8,282 nt of DNA from Betaproteobacteria bacterium (GCA_947448675.1 CANFOR010000125.1:1-8282); one strand, 5' to 3'. Counted from the stretch's first letter, positions 1-6,625 are shown. A program made the numbers and translations. Notes: generated by a model not told the origin, from the letters alone.

Positions 1-500
1 CCCGAAGACGAGCCACCCGCAATGCGCGGCGTCTGCGCGTCGCAGGGGTTGGCCGGTGTGCCGTAGTGCGGGTTCCAGCCCACGCCCGAGAAGGCGAACT
101 CCACCATGTGGGTGCGGCCAACGAGGGCTGCGCCAGCGGCTTTGAGCCGCGCTACGGCGGCACTGTCGCGCGTGGCGGGCGAGGCCTCGCGCAACACGGT
201 CGATCCCGCGGCCGTGACCTGGCCTTGGATGTCAAACAGGTCTTTGACCGACACCGCCAAACCTGCCAATGGGCTGTGGGGGCTGGCGGCATCGGCTTGG
301 GCAAAAGCCGTGTCGGCATCTTGGCGCAGAAACACGCCTTCGTTGGCCAGACTGCTGGCGCGGGCCAAGCAGGTTTGCATTTCGGCGCTGGCGCTGCTGC
401 TGCCTTGGCGCAGCGCCAAGCGGGTGGCGCAAAGATCGGCCAATGACGGGTCGGCCAAGGGGCTGTCAGTGGGCTGGGCGTTGGTAGTGGAGGCTGTCAT
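1..500 (-). CDS. Amidase signature family protein, N-terminal part (cut by window edge)
   Basis: Reading the minus strand from the ATG at 500-498 gives 166 uninterrupted codons running off the left edge. Landmarks of the amidase signature fold are present. Residues 79-91 contain AGLAVSVKDLFDI, in which Lys86 matches the catalytic lysine. Residues 130-150 contain THMVEFAFSGVGWNPHYGTPA. The frame leaves the window inside the GGSSS(G) motif at 162-166, which carries the cis-serine of the Ser-cisSer-Lys triad; the nucleophilic serine lies outside. The family hydrolyses amide bonds and includes GatA, but the first 30 residues are a loose Thr/Ala-rich leader, and no gatC or gatB is visible, so a stand-alone amidase or hydrolase is more likely than GatA. 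I see no clear Shine-Dalgarno before the ATG and no better in-frame start nearby. The gene is divergent from rpsB. The substrate cannot be predicted. Confidence 0.88.
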   Translation of the reverse strand, partial: MTASTTNAQPTDSPLADPSLADLCATRLALRQGSSSASAEMQTCLARASSLANEGVFLRQDADTAFAQADAASPHSPLAGLAVSVKDLFDIQGQVTAAGSTVLREASPATRDSAAVARLKAAGAALVGRTHMVEFAFSGVGWNPHYGTPANPCDAQTPRIAGGSSS

Positions 501-503
501 GGC

Positions 504-512
504 TGCTATAAT
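504..512 (+). promoter_or_regulatory. Extended -10 promoter for the rpsB operon
   Basis: The sequence TGCTATAAT is a perfect extended -10 element (TGN followed by TATAAT at 507-512). A -35 is weak: TTGGTA at 481-486 lies 20 bp away, and nothing convincing sits at 17 bp. Weak -35 dependence is what an extended -10 permits. Transcription would begin near 518-520, giving an rpsB leader of about 130 nt. The element lies directly outside the start codon of the divergent amidase gene. Confidence 0.6.
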
Positions 513-554
513 CGAATGGTTTTGCTGACAAGCGGCAAGACAAAAAAACGCAAA

Positions 555-620
555 CCGCTCTATGCAAGGTGTTGCGCCCAGTATGCCTACAAACAGGCCG
601 TCGGGGGCAAATCGGAGCGG
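555..620 (+). promoter_or_regulatory. Potentially structured rpsB 5' leader, candidate S2 autoregulatory RNA
   Basis: Three helices can be drawn one inside the other. CCGCTC at 555-560 pairs with GAGCGG at 615-620 (6 of 6). TTGCGCCC at 572-579 pairs with GGGGGCAA at 603-610 (7 of 8, one G/G mismatch). GCCT at 585-588 pairs with AGGC at 595-598 around a six-base loop. The structure ends 17 nt before the Shine-Dalgarno. Competing pairings exist: AGCGG at 531-535 with CCGCT at 555-559, GCAA at 564-567 with TTGC at 572-575, and CCAA at 630-633 with TTGG at 637-640, which would cover part of the ribosome site. In E. coli, S2 represses rpsB-tsf through the rpsB leader. That this leader does the same is inference, and no energy calculation was made. 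Confidence 0.4.
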
Positions 621-637
621 ATTTTAGACCCAACCTT

Positions 638-642
638 TGGAG
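638..642 (+). promoter_or_regulatory. Shine-Dalgarno of rpsB
   Basis: TGGAG ends six bases before the ATG at 649 and fixes that codon as the start. An in-frame TTG at 637 overlaps this site itself and has no site of its own, so it is not used as the start here. Confidence 0.75.
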
Positions 643-648
643 TATCAC

Positions 649-1404
649 ATGTCTGTATCCATGCGCGAAATGCTAGAAGCCGGCGTCCACTTTGGACACC
701 AAACCCGTTTCTGGAACCCCAAGATGGCCCCCTACATCTTTGGCCATCGCAACAAAATTCACATTATCAACCTGGAAAAATCGCTGCCGATGTTTCAGGA
801 CGCGATCAAGTTCGTCAAACAACTCAGCGCCAACCGTGGCACCGTTTTGATGGTGGGCACCAAGCGCCAAGCGCGCGAAACCTTGGCTGCAGAAGCCAAG
901 CGAGCTGGTGTGCCCTTTGTTGATCAGCGTTGGCTGGGCGGCATGCTGACCAATTTCAAAACTGTCAAAACCTCGATCAAACGCCTCAAAGACATGAAAA
1001 TCCAGCAAGAAGCTGGCCTTGACGCTTTGAGCAAAAAAGAGCAACTCACCTTCAGCCGTGAGATGATCAAACTCGAAAAAGACATCGGCGGCATTCAAGA
1101 CATGACGGCACTGCCCGACGCTATTTTTGTAATTGACGTGGGCTCCCACAAAATTGCAGTTGCCGAAGCCAAAAAACTGGGCATCCCTTTGATTGGCGTG
1201 GTGGACTCCAACCATTCCCCCGAAGGCATTGACTACATCATCCCCGGCAACGACGACTCTTCCAAGGCCGTGATTTTGTACGCCCGTGGCATTGCCGACG
1301 CGATCTTAGAAGGCCGCGCCAATGCCATGAACGACGTGGTCAAGGCTGTGCAAACCGAGAGCAGCGACGAGTTTGTGGAAGTTGAAGCAGGCACTGCTGC
1401 TTAA
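649..1404 (+). CDS. rpsB: 30S ribosomal protein S2
   Basis: The 251-residue product is S2, a late-joining protein of the small subunit near the 30S head-body junction that is needed for S1 binding. The N-terminus (SMREMLEAGVHFGHQTRFWN, residues 4-23) and the following NPKM are near-identical in pattern to E. coli S2. The second S2 signature, RWLGGMLTN, is at 94-102 and is followed by KTVKTSIKRLK. The C-terminal half carries DAIFVID and the IPGNDD loop. Length is close to the family norm (E. coli 241), with a short acidic tail. The start is set by the TGGAG site six bases upstream. It is the first gene of the operon, placed behind an extended -10 promoter and a potentially structured leader, and is followed by an attenuator-like hairpin before tsf. 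This arrangement would allow more S2 than downstream products to be made. Confidence 0.98.
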   Translation: MSVSMREMLEAGVHFGHQTRFWNPKMAPYIFGHRNKIHIINLEKSLPMFQDAIKFVKQLSANRGTVLMVGTKRQARETLAAEAKRAGVPFVDQRWLGGMLTNFKTVKTSIKRLKDMKIQQEAGLDALSKKEQLTFSREMIKLEKDIGGIQDMTALPDAIFVIDVGSHKIAVAEAKKLGIPLIGVVDSNHSPEGIDYIIPGNDDSSKAVILYARGIADAILEGRANAMNDVVKAVQTESSDEFVEVEAGTAA

Positions 1405-1416
1405 ACCCTTCACCAT

Positions 1417-1440
1417 GTGCCTTGCCCGAAGGCTGGGCAC
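1417..1440 (+). other. Hairpin-forming segment after rpsB with alternative pairings
   Basis: This stretch, starting 13 nt after the rpsB stop, can fold in mutually exclusive ways. GCCTT at 1419-1423 can pair with AAGGC at 1429-1433. Alternatively GTGCC at 1417-1421 can pair with GGCAC at 1436-1440 while GCCC at 1424-1427 pairs with GGGC at 1435-1438 or competes for it. It lies directly before the stronger terminator-like hairpin. It could protect the rpsB 3' end or tune the next hairpin; no function is shown. Confidence 0.35.
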
Positions 1441-1443
1441 AGC

Positions 1444-1472
1444 AAAAGGGGGCTTCACTGCCCCTTTTTTTT
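1444..1472 (+). terminator. Intrinsic terminator or attenuator between rpsB and tsf
   Basis: The stem pairs GGGGC at 1449-1453 with GCCCC at 1460-1464 around a six-base loop (TTCACT). It can be lengthened through G1448/T1465 and AAAA at 1444-1447 with the T-run, and unpaired Ts continue to 1472. This is a canonical rho-independent form. No strong promoter is evident between it and tsf, so it probably terminates only part of the transcripts and lowers tsf and downstream expression relative to rpsB. A hairpin is also known between rpsB and tsf in E. coli. Confidence 0.7.
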
Positions 1473-1513
1473 AAACTGATTTTTGTACATTGAACTGATA
1501 ACGGAGAATTTTT

Positions 1514-2437
1514 ATGGCTGCAATTACCGCAAGCATGGTCGCCGAACTGCGCGCCAAGACTGACGCTCCCATGATGGAGTGCAAAAAAGCCTTGACCGAG
1601 GCTGACGGCAATATGGACAAAGCCGAAGAGTTGCTGCGCGTTAAGCTGGGCAACAAAGCCGGTAAAGCCGCCAGCCGCGTGACGGCTGAAGGTGTGGTCA
1701 CCAGCTTTATCAACGGCACTACCGGCGCTTTGCTCGAAGTCAATTGCGAAACCGACTTCGTTACCAAGAACGACAGCTTCTTGGCCTTGGCCAATAAAGC
1801 TGCAGAGCTGATTGCATTGCACAATCCTGCTGATGTGCCTGCGCTGTGCGCACTGGCCTACAGCCAAGACGGTTTTGGCCCCACGCTCGAAGACGTGCGC
1901 AAGGGTTTGATCGGCAAAATCGGCGAGAACATGAGCTTTCGCCGCTTCAAGCGCTTTGCGGGCACCAGCCAATTGGCCGCTTATCTGCACGGCACGCGCA
2001 TCGGCGTGGTAGTGGAGTTTGACGGCAATGAAGCCGCTGCCAAAGACGTTGCCATGCACGTTGCCGCCATGAAGCCCGTTGCACTTACCAGCGCCGACGT
2101 GCCTGCCGAGCTGATTGAAAAAGAGCGTGCTGTTGCCGCTGGCAAAGCCGAAGAAGACCGTAAAGTCGCCGAGGCTGCAGGCAAAGCCGCCCAGCCTGCT
2201 GAGATTGTGGCCAAGCGCATTGAAGGTGGCGTACAAAAGTTCTTGAAAGAAGTCTCGCTCTTTAACCAAGCTTTTGTGAAGAACGACAAGCTAAGCGTCG
2301 AGCAAATGCTCAAAGCCGCTGGCACCAATGTCAAAGCTTTCACCCTGTACGTGGTGGGCGAGGGCATTGAGAAGAAGGTCGACGACTTCGCTGCTGAAGT
2401 GGCCGCCCAAGTGGCCGCTGCCAAAGTTGGCGCTTGA
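1514..2437 (+). CDS. tsf: Translation elongation factor Ts
   Basis: EF-Ts is the cytoplasmic guanine-nucleotide exchange factor that releases GDP from EF-Tu. The 307-residue product has the N-terminal UBA-like domain (about 1-55, with ELRAKTDAPMMECKKAL near 11-27). The TDFV motif at 80-83 inserts near the nucleotide site of EF-Tu. The core repeats follow, including NMSFRRFKRF, and an Ala/Lys/Glu-rich stretch around 200-235 corresponds to the protruding coiled coil. It is about 24 residues longer than E. coli EF-Ts, with the extra mainly in alanine-rich C-terminal sequence. The start is supported by GGAGA at 1503-1507, six bases before the ATG. It lies 109 nt after rpsB, across the terminator-like hairpin, so its level relative to S2 is probably set by read-through. 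Confidence 0.97.
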   Translation: MAAITASMVAELRAKTDAPMMECKKALTEADGNMDKAEELLRVKLGNKAGKAASRVTAEGVVTSFINGTTGALLEVNCETDFVTKNDSFLALANKAAELIALHNPADVPALCALAYSQDGFGPTLEDVRKGLIGKIGENMSFRRFKRFAGTSQLAAYLHGTRIGVVVEFDGNEAAAKDVAMHVAAMKPVALTSADVPAELIEKERAVAAGKAEEDRKVAEAAGKAAQPAEIVAKRIEGGVQKFLKEVSLFNQAFVKNDKLSVEQMLKAAGTNVKAFTLYVVGEGIEKKVDDFAAEVAAQVAAAKVGA

Positions 2438-2512
2438 AAGAACTTTACGTGGGCGCAAATAAGGCGCAAGACCAGGCCAGTACACTCAACCACCATTCCA
2501 AGGAGCTCTCGC

Positions 2513-3235
2513 ATGACCAGTCCCAAGCCTGCCCATAAGCGGATTTTGCTCAAGCTGTCGGGCGAGGCCTTGATGGGGGACGATGCCTTTGGCATCAACC
2601 ACGCCACCATTTTGCGCATGGTCAACGAGATCGCTGAAATCACCCGCTTGGGTGTTGAAGTGGCGGTGGTGATCGGTGGCGGCAATATCTTTCGCGGTGT
2701 GGCGGGCGGCTCGGTCGGTATGGACCGCGCTACTGCCGACTACATGGGCATGCTGGCCACGGTCATGAACGCCTTGGCCCTGGCCGACACCATGAACAAA
2801 GCAGGTTTGACCGCCCGCGTGATGTCAGCCATTGCGATTGAGCAAGTGGTCGAGCCCTACGTGCGCCCCAAGGCCTTGCAGTACCTCGAAGAGGGCAAGG
2901 TGGTGATTTTTGCTGCAGGCACGGGCAACCCCTTCTTCACCACCGACACTGCGGCTGCCTTGCGCGGTGCCGAAATTGGTGCCGAGCTGGTGCTCAAAGC
3001 CACCAAGGTCGATGGCGTCTACACTGCCGACCCCAAGCTCGACGCCGCCGCCACGCGCTACACCAGCCTGACGTTTGATGAAGCCATGGGCCGCAACCTG
3101 GGCATCATGGACGCCACCGCGTTTGCGCTGTGCCGCGATCAAAAATTGCCGATCAAAGTGTTCAGTATTTTTAAACACGGTGCCTTAAAGCGCGTGGTCA
3201 TGGGCGAAGACGAAGGAACCTTGGTTCACGTTTAA
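2513..3235 (+). CDS. pyrH: UMP kinase (uridylate kinase)
   Basis: PyrH phosphorylates UMP to UDP with ATP, a cytoplasmic step of pyrimidine nucleotide synthesis, and belongs to the amino-acid-kinase fold. The 240-residue product matches the family length (E. coli 241). Motifs in order are KLSGEALMGD at 14-23 (phosphate loop), GGGNIFRG at 55-62, DRATADYMGM at 71-80 (UMP site), GTGNPFFTTDTAA at 136-148, and TKVDGVYTADP at 164-174 (nucleotide site). The C-terminal VFSIFKHGALKRVVMGEDEGT is typical. A strong Shine-Dalgarno, AAGGAG at 2500-2505, lies seven bases before the ATG. The 75-nt gap after tsf has no clear promoter or terminator, so the gene is probably cotranscribed. Hexameric assembly with allosteric control by GTP and UTP is known for the family and is not visible here. 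Confidence 0.97.
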   Translation: MTSPKPAHKRILLKLSGEALMGDDAFGINHATILRMVNEIAEITRLGVEVAVVIGGGNIFRGVAGGSVGMDRATADYMGMLATVMNALALADTMNKAGLTARVMSAIAIEQVVEPYVRPKALQYLEEGKVVIFAAGTGNPFFTTDTAAALRGAEIGAELVLKATKVDGVYTADPKLDAAATRYTSLTFDEAMGRNLGIMDATAFALCRDQKLPIKVFSIFKHGALKRVVMGEDEGTLVHV

Positions 3236-3278
3236 GCCCCACTGTGCTGCACCCGAAAGAGCTGACGAGGAGAACCCT

Positions 3279-3839
3279 ATGAGCATTGCTGAGATCAAAC
3301 AAAACGCCCAGACCAAGATGGACCAGTCCATCGATTCTTTCAAGCACAACCTCACCAAAATCCGTACCGGCCGCGCCAATCCTGCGATTTTGGACAGCGT
3401 GCAGGTCGATTACTACGGCTCTTTCATGCCGATCAATCAAGTGGCCAATGTGACCCTGCTGGACGCCCGCACCATCAGCATCCAGCCCTGGGAAAAAGGC
3501 ATGGGCGCCAAGATCGAAAAAGCCATCCGCGAGAGCGATCTGGGCCTAAACCCCGCCAGCCAGGGCGACCTGATTCGCGTGCCCATGCCGCCGATGTCGG
3601 AAGAGCGCCGTAAAGACATGACCAAGCTAGTGCGCAATGAAGGCGAGAGCGCCAAAATTGCAGTACGCAATTTGCGCCGCGACGCCAATGAAGCGGTGAA
3701 AAAATTGGTCAAAGACAAGCTGGCTTCTGAAGACGACCAAAAGCGCGCCGAGGCCGACATCCAAAAAGCCACCGATGCGCACATCATTGGCATTGACCGT
3801 TTGATCGCCGACAAAGAAAAAGAAATCATGGCCGTCTAG
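3279..3839 (+). CDS. frr: Ribosome recycling factor
   Basis: RRF acts with EF-G to split the post-termination ribosome so that it can be reused. The 186-residue product has the expected length (E. coli 185). Two parts of the three-helix bundle, about 1-30 and 106-186, flank a small beta domain at about 31-105. Conserved RTGRA lies at 29-33, and the arginine-rich VRNLRRDAN at 129-137 matches the ribosome-contacting face of the bundle. GAGGAGA at 3267-3273 is an excellent Shine-Dalgarno five bases before the ATG. The gene is 43 nt after pyrH, and uppS follows after 22 nt. It completes the translation block of the operon. Nothing in it is unusual except the very short reading frame just after its stop. 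Confidence 0.97.
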   Translation: MSIAEIKQNAQTKMDQSIDSFKHNLTKIRTGRANPAILDSVQVDYYGSFMPINQVANVTLLDARTISIQPWEKGMGAKIEKAIRESDLGLNPASQGDLIRVPMPPMSEERRKDMTKLVRNEGESAKIAVRNLRRDANEAVKKLVKDKLASEDDQKRAEADIQKATDAHIIGIDRLIADKEKEIMAV

Positions 3840-3861
3840 CCATGGCTGCTGTTTGACCCAT

Positions 3862-4575
3862 ATGCCCACCATCCCCCAGCACATCGCCATCGTGATGGAC
3901 GGCAACGGGCGTTGGGCCAAGCAGCGCTTTTTGCCCCGTGTGGCAGGCCACAAGCAAGGTGTAGATGCATTGCGCCGCTGCGCCAATGCCTGCCAAGCGC
4001 GCGGCGTGCGCGTGCTCACCGTGTTTGCGTTTTCTTCCGAGAACTGGAACCGCCCGTCTGAAGAGGTCTCCGGCCTGATGGAGCTGTTTGTGTCGGCCCT
4101 GCTACGCGAAGCGCCAAGCTTGCTGGCGCAGGGCGTGCGCCTGTGTGTTGTGGGCGACCGCGCGGGCCTGTCGCCCAAGGTGTTGGCGGCGCTGGTGAAT
4201 GCCGAGGCGCTGACTGCACACAACACTTCGCTGGTGTTCAACGTCTGCTTCAACTACGGCGGCCGTTGGGACATTGCCCAAGCCGCAGCGCGTTTGGCCG
4301 CGCGGGGTGAGCCCATCACCGAGTTGGCGCTGGACCGCGCTTTGTCCCTCGCCCATGTGCCCGATCCCGACTTGCTGATTCGCACCGGCGGCGAGATGCG
4401 CATCAGCAATTTTTTGCTCTGGCAAGCGGCTTATGCCGAGCTGTATTTCAGCAGCAAACTCTGGCCCGACTTTGACGAAGCCGAGTTAGACGCTGCCATA
4501 GCCGACTACAGCCAACGCGAGCGGCGTTTTGGCAAAACCACCGAGCAGCTGCGTATGCTGCCCACAGGCACCTGA
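3862..4575 (+). CDS. uppS: Undecaprenyl diphosphate synthase, cis-prenyltransferase
   Basis: UppS condenses eight isopentenyl diphosphates onto farnesyl diphosphate to make C55-PP, the lipid carrier for peptidoglycan and surface polysaccharide. With the ATG at 3862 the product is 237 residues. Motifs are MDGNGRWA at 12-19, with Asp13 matching the catalytic metal-binding Asp, His30 in the AGHKQG segment, FSSENWNRP at 57-65, NYGGRWDI at 131-138, and RTGGEMRISNFLLWQ at 174-188 for diphosphate binding. WPDF is at 201-204. No good Shine-Dalgarno precedes this ATG. An in-frame TTG at 3853 adds only three residues and is no better, so the start is chosen on start-codon strength and conservation. Initiation may rely on ribosomes coming from frr. 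The stop shares its A with the cdsA ATG. E. coli UppS is slightly longer at its N-terminus. Confidence 0.95.
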   Translation: MPTIPQHIAIVMDGNGRWAKQRFLPRVAGHKQGVDALRRCANACQARGVRVLTVFAFSSENWNRPSEEVSGLMELFVSALLREAPSLLAQGVRLCVVGDRAGLSPKVLAALVNAEALTAHNTSLVFNVCFNYGGRWDIAQAAARLAARGEPITELALDRALSLAHVPDPDLLIRTGGEMRISNFLLWQAAYAELYFSSKLWPDFDEAELDAAIADYSQRERRFGKTTEQLRMLPTGT

Positions 4576-5420
4576 TGCTCAAGCAACGCATCACCACAGC
4601 CTTGGTGTTATTGGCCTTGCTATTGCCCGCCTTGTTCTACCCGCGCTTTGAAGCTTTTGCTGCCATCACTCTGCTTTTGATAGCAGCCGGAGCCTGGGAA
4701 TGGGGGCGTTTGAACGGTTTGCCGCAAGCTGCTGCGCTGGCCCTGGGCGCGGCCTGCGTGCTGTTGTGTGGCTTGGCTTGGGCCGTGGGCTTGCTTGAGA
4801 GCGCCTTGCCCTTGCTGTGGCTGTGCACAGGCAGCGCTTGGGTTTTGGCCAGTGCTTGGCTGCTGCACGCAGGGGCTCCTGGCTGGTTGCGCCTGCCCCG
4901 TGCACTGCGCTGCCTGGTCGGCCTGTGCGCGCTGTGCGTGGCCTGGTTGGCCGTGGCCCAAGCGCGGGTGCTGGGCATCAATTTTTTGCTCTCGGTTTTG
5001 CTCTTGGTATGGATGGCCGACATTGCCGCCTACTTTGCCGGGCGCGCTTTCGGCACGCGGTTTATCCAGCGCAAACTGGCCCCCAGCATCAGCCCCGGCA
5101 AGAGCTGGGAGGGCGTGGTCGGCGGCATGCTGGGCGTGCTGCTCATGGCTGCTGTGTGGGTGTGGGCCGATGCGGCCCTGCAGGCCAGCGTACCCAGTTT
5201 TTACACGCGTTTGGTTACCAAAGGTTGGGCCTACACAGGCTTGGCCTTGGTCTTCATGGTCGCCATGAGTGTGGCGGGCGACTTGGTCGAGTCGCTCATC
5301 AAACGCGCTGCAGGTGCCAAAGATTCGAGCGGCTTACTGCCCGGCCACGGTGGCGTGCTCGACCGTGTAGACGCGCTCTTACCCGCTCTGCCATTGGCTT
5401 TAATGCTCTCGATTTTGTAG
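4575..5420 (+). CDS. cdsA: Phosphatidate cytidylyltransferase (CDP-diglyceride synthase)
   Basis: CdsA makes CDP-diacylglycerol from CTP and phosphatidic acid in the inner membrane, the branch point for all phospholipids. The 281-residue product is very hydrophobic, with about seven or eight membrane segments starting at 8-22 and 27-42. Catalytic-face sequences are ADIAAYFAGR at 148-157, SPGKSWEG at 173-180 and GDLVESLIKR at 235-244. The family signature spans 240-266: S-x-x-K-R, then KD at 249-250, LPGHGG near 254-260 and DRVD at 263-266. The ATG at 4575 overlaps the uppS TGA as TGATG, and so the start is supported by translational coupling. The Leu/Ala-rich first half is poorly conserved in this family. 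An AT-richer palindrome with an ATA codon lies at 4671-4686. dxr follows with no terminator. Confidence 0.95.
   Translation: MLKQRITTALVLLALLLPALFYPRFEAFAAITLLLIAAGAWEWGRLNGLPQAAALALGAACVLLCGLAWAVGLLESALPLLWLCTGSAWVLASAWLLHAGAPGWLRLPRALRCLVGLCALCVAWLAVAQARVLGINFLLSVLLLVWMADIAAYFAGRAFGTRFIQRKLAPSISPGKSWEGVVGGMLGVLLMAAVWVWADAALQASVPSFYTRLVTKGWAYTGLALVFMVAMSVAGDLVESLIKRAAGAKDSSGLLPGHGGVLDRVDALLPALPLALMLSIL
4671..4686 (+). repeat. Short ATAGC-containing palindrome inside cdsA
   Basis: CTGCT at 4671-4675 and AGCAG at 4682-4686 form a perfect inverted repeat around TTTGAT. It encodes part of a membrane helix and contains the only ATA codon of cdsA. It resembles the element at 8064-8084. It may belong to a dispersed repeat family or be a chance result of leucine and alanine codons. 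Confidence 0.3.
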
Positions 5421-5442
5421 CTTGATGGGTTTACACACCGGT

Positions 5443-6624
5443 ATGCAAAAACAACGCGTCACCATCTTGGGCTCAACCGGCTCGATCGGCACGAGCACCC
5501 TCGACGTATTGGCCCGCCACCCCGAGCGCTTTGAGGTCTTTGCCCTGAGCGCCGCCACCCAGGTGGACCTATTGCTGGCCCAATGCGCGCAGTTCAAGCC
5601 GCGCTATGCGGTGATGGTGAGCCCCGCGCATGCCGCTGATTTAGCCCACAAACTCAAGGCCAATGGCCTGGAAACGCATGTTCTGCAAGCGCAGAGCGCT
5701 CTCGAAACAATAGCGTCGCACGAACAGACCGACGTAGTGATGGCCGCGATTGTGGGCGCCGCGGGCCTGGCCCCTTGCCTGGCGGCCGCGCGAGCAGGCA
5801 AGCGTTTGCTGTTGGCCAATAAAGAGGCTTTGGTGGTCGGTGCCGAGTTGTTTTTGCAGGCCGTGCAAGAGGGCGGTGCGCGCCTGCTGCCCATCGACAG
5901 CGAGCATTCGGCCATCTTTCAGTCTCTGCCCGAAGACCCGGCTACTTGGAGCGCGCGGGTCAGCAAAATCATTCTCACCGCCTCGGGCGGGCCCTTTCGC
6001 ACGCGCACGCCAGCCAGCCTGCGCGAGGTCACGCCCGAGCAGGCCGTGGCCCACCCCAACTGGGTCATGGGGCGCAAAATTTCAGTCGACTCGGCGACCA
6101 TGATGAACAAGGCGCTGGAGGTGATCGAGGCGCGTTACCTGTTTGGCATGGCACCCGAGCAGATCAATGTGGTGATCCACCCGCAAAGCATCATCCACTC
6201 CATGGTGCAATACCGCGACGCATCGGTGGTAGCGCAACTGGGCACGCCCGATATGCGCGGCCCCATTGCCTACGGCCTGGCCTGGCCCGAGCGCATTGCC
6301 TCTGGTGCCGCAGCGCTTGATTTTGCTGCGTTGGCTGCTATGACTTTTGAAGCGCCTAACGCGCAACTGTTCCCCGGCTTGCAATTGGCCTGGGATGCTT
6401 TGGCTGCGCCACCCGGCACCACGGCAGTGCTCAACGCCGCCAATGAAGTGGCGGTGCAGGCCTTTTTAGAGCGGCGCATTCGCTTCGACGAAATTCATGC
6501 CGTCAACCTTGCAACTCTTTCGGCCAGCAGCCCCTCCAAGCCGCATGCGCTGGCCGATCTGTTGGCGCTCGATGCCGACGCGCGCCGCGTTGCGCTCGAC
6601 CATGTGAAGCGTTTGGAGCCCTGA
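5443..6624 (+). CDS. dxr: 1-deoxy-D-xylulose 5-phosphate reductoisomerase
   Basis: Dxr converts DXP to 2-C-methyl-D-erythritol 4-phosphate with NADPH and a divalent metal, the committed step of the MEP isoprenoid pathway. From the ATG at 5443 the product is 393 residues (E. coli 398). The NADPH-binding GSTGSIG is at 10-16, AAIVGAAGL at 101-109 and LANKEALV at 124-131. IDSEHSAIFQSLP at 151-163 holds metal ligands Asp152 and Glu154. SGGPF starts at Ser181, HPNW at His204, and MGRKISVDSATMMNKALEVIEA at 209-230 includes Asn222, Lys223 and Glu226; HPQSIIHSM follows. Starts at TTG 5422 or ATG 5425 add seven or six residues not expected from homologues. None of the three has a strong Shine-Dalgarno, so the start is uncertain. 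It sits between cdsA and rseP, whereas in E. coli dxr follows frr directly. Confidence 0.95.
   Translation: MQKQRVTILGSTGSIGTSTLDVLARHPERFEVFALSAATQVDLLLAQCAQFKPRYAVMVSPAHAADLAHKLKANGLETHVLQAQSALETIASHEQTDVVMAAIVGAAGLAPCLAAARAGKRLLLANKEALVVGAELFLQAVQEGGARLLPIDSEHSAIFQSLPEDPATWSARVSKIILTASGGPFRTRTPASLREVTPEQAVAHPNWVMGRKISVDSATMMNKALEVIEARYLFGMAPEQINVVIHPQSIIHSMVQYRDASVVAQLGTPDMRGPIAYGLAWPERIASGAAALDFAALAAMTFEAPNAQLFPGLQLAWDALAAPPGTTAVLNAANEVAVQAFLERRIRFDEIHAVNLATLSASSPSKPHALADLLALDADARRVALDHVKRLEP
6334..6355 (+). repeat. Possible degenerate copy of the ATAGC-type element inside dxr
   Basis: The stretch has GCTGCTAT at 6334-6341 followed by an ACTTTT core and GAAGCGC at 6349-6355. Read on the other strand it starts GCGCTTC and ends ATAGCAGC. 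It shares the ACTTTT core and the ATAGC half with the bamA element. The match is imperfect, and the segment encodes ordinary dxr sequence, so coincidence is quite possible. Confidence 0.2.
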
Positions 6625-6625
6625 C

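Noticed and set aside
1..500. Assignment of the amidase as GatA of the tRNA amidotransferase
   Set aside because: The N-terminus differs from typical GatA, no gatC or gatB is visible, and the visible motifs are shared by the whole amidase family.
66..528. Plus-strand open frames across the left 500 bases
   Set aside because: The minus strand encodes an amidase with SVKD and GGSSS motifs over the same bases; the plus frames show no family features.
1483..1500. Possible promoter before tsf (TACATT or TGATAA as -10)
   Set aside because: Neither has a -35 at proper spacing; the upstream region is the terminator T-run.
1340..2269. Open 309-codon frame on the minus strand opposite tsf
   Set aside because: The + strand frame is unmistakably EF-Ts. 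The minus frame has no recognisable motif or ribosome site and is a by-product of codon bias, as are similar frames at 673-1215, 1981-2685, 3627-4253 and 6835-7452.
2423..2446. Inverted repeat AAAGTT/AACTTT around the tsf stop, and direct repeat GGCGCAA at 2452-2458 and 2463-2469
   Set aside because: The stem is only six A/T-rich pairs with a twelve-base loop and no T-run, and the direct repeat is short; neither supports a terminator or operator.
4817..5425. Second + strand frame of 202 codons inside cdsA
   Set aside because: It is Arg/Gly/His-rich out-of-frame sequence within a gene whose catalytic signature is intact in the other frame.
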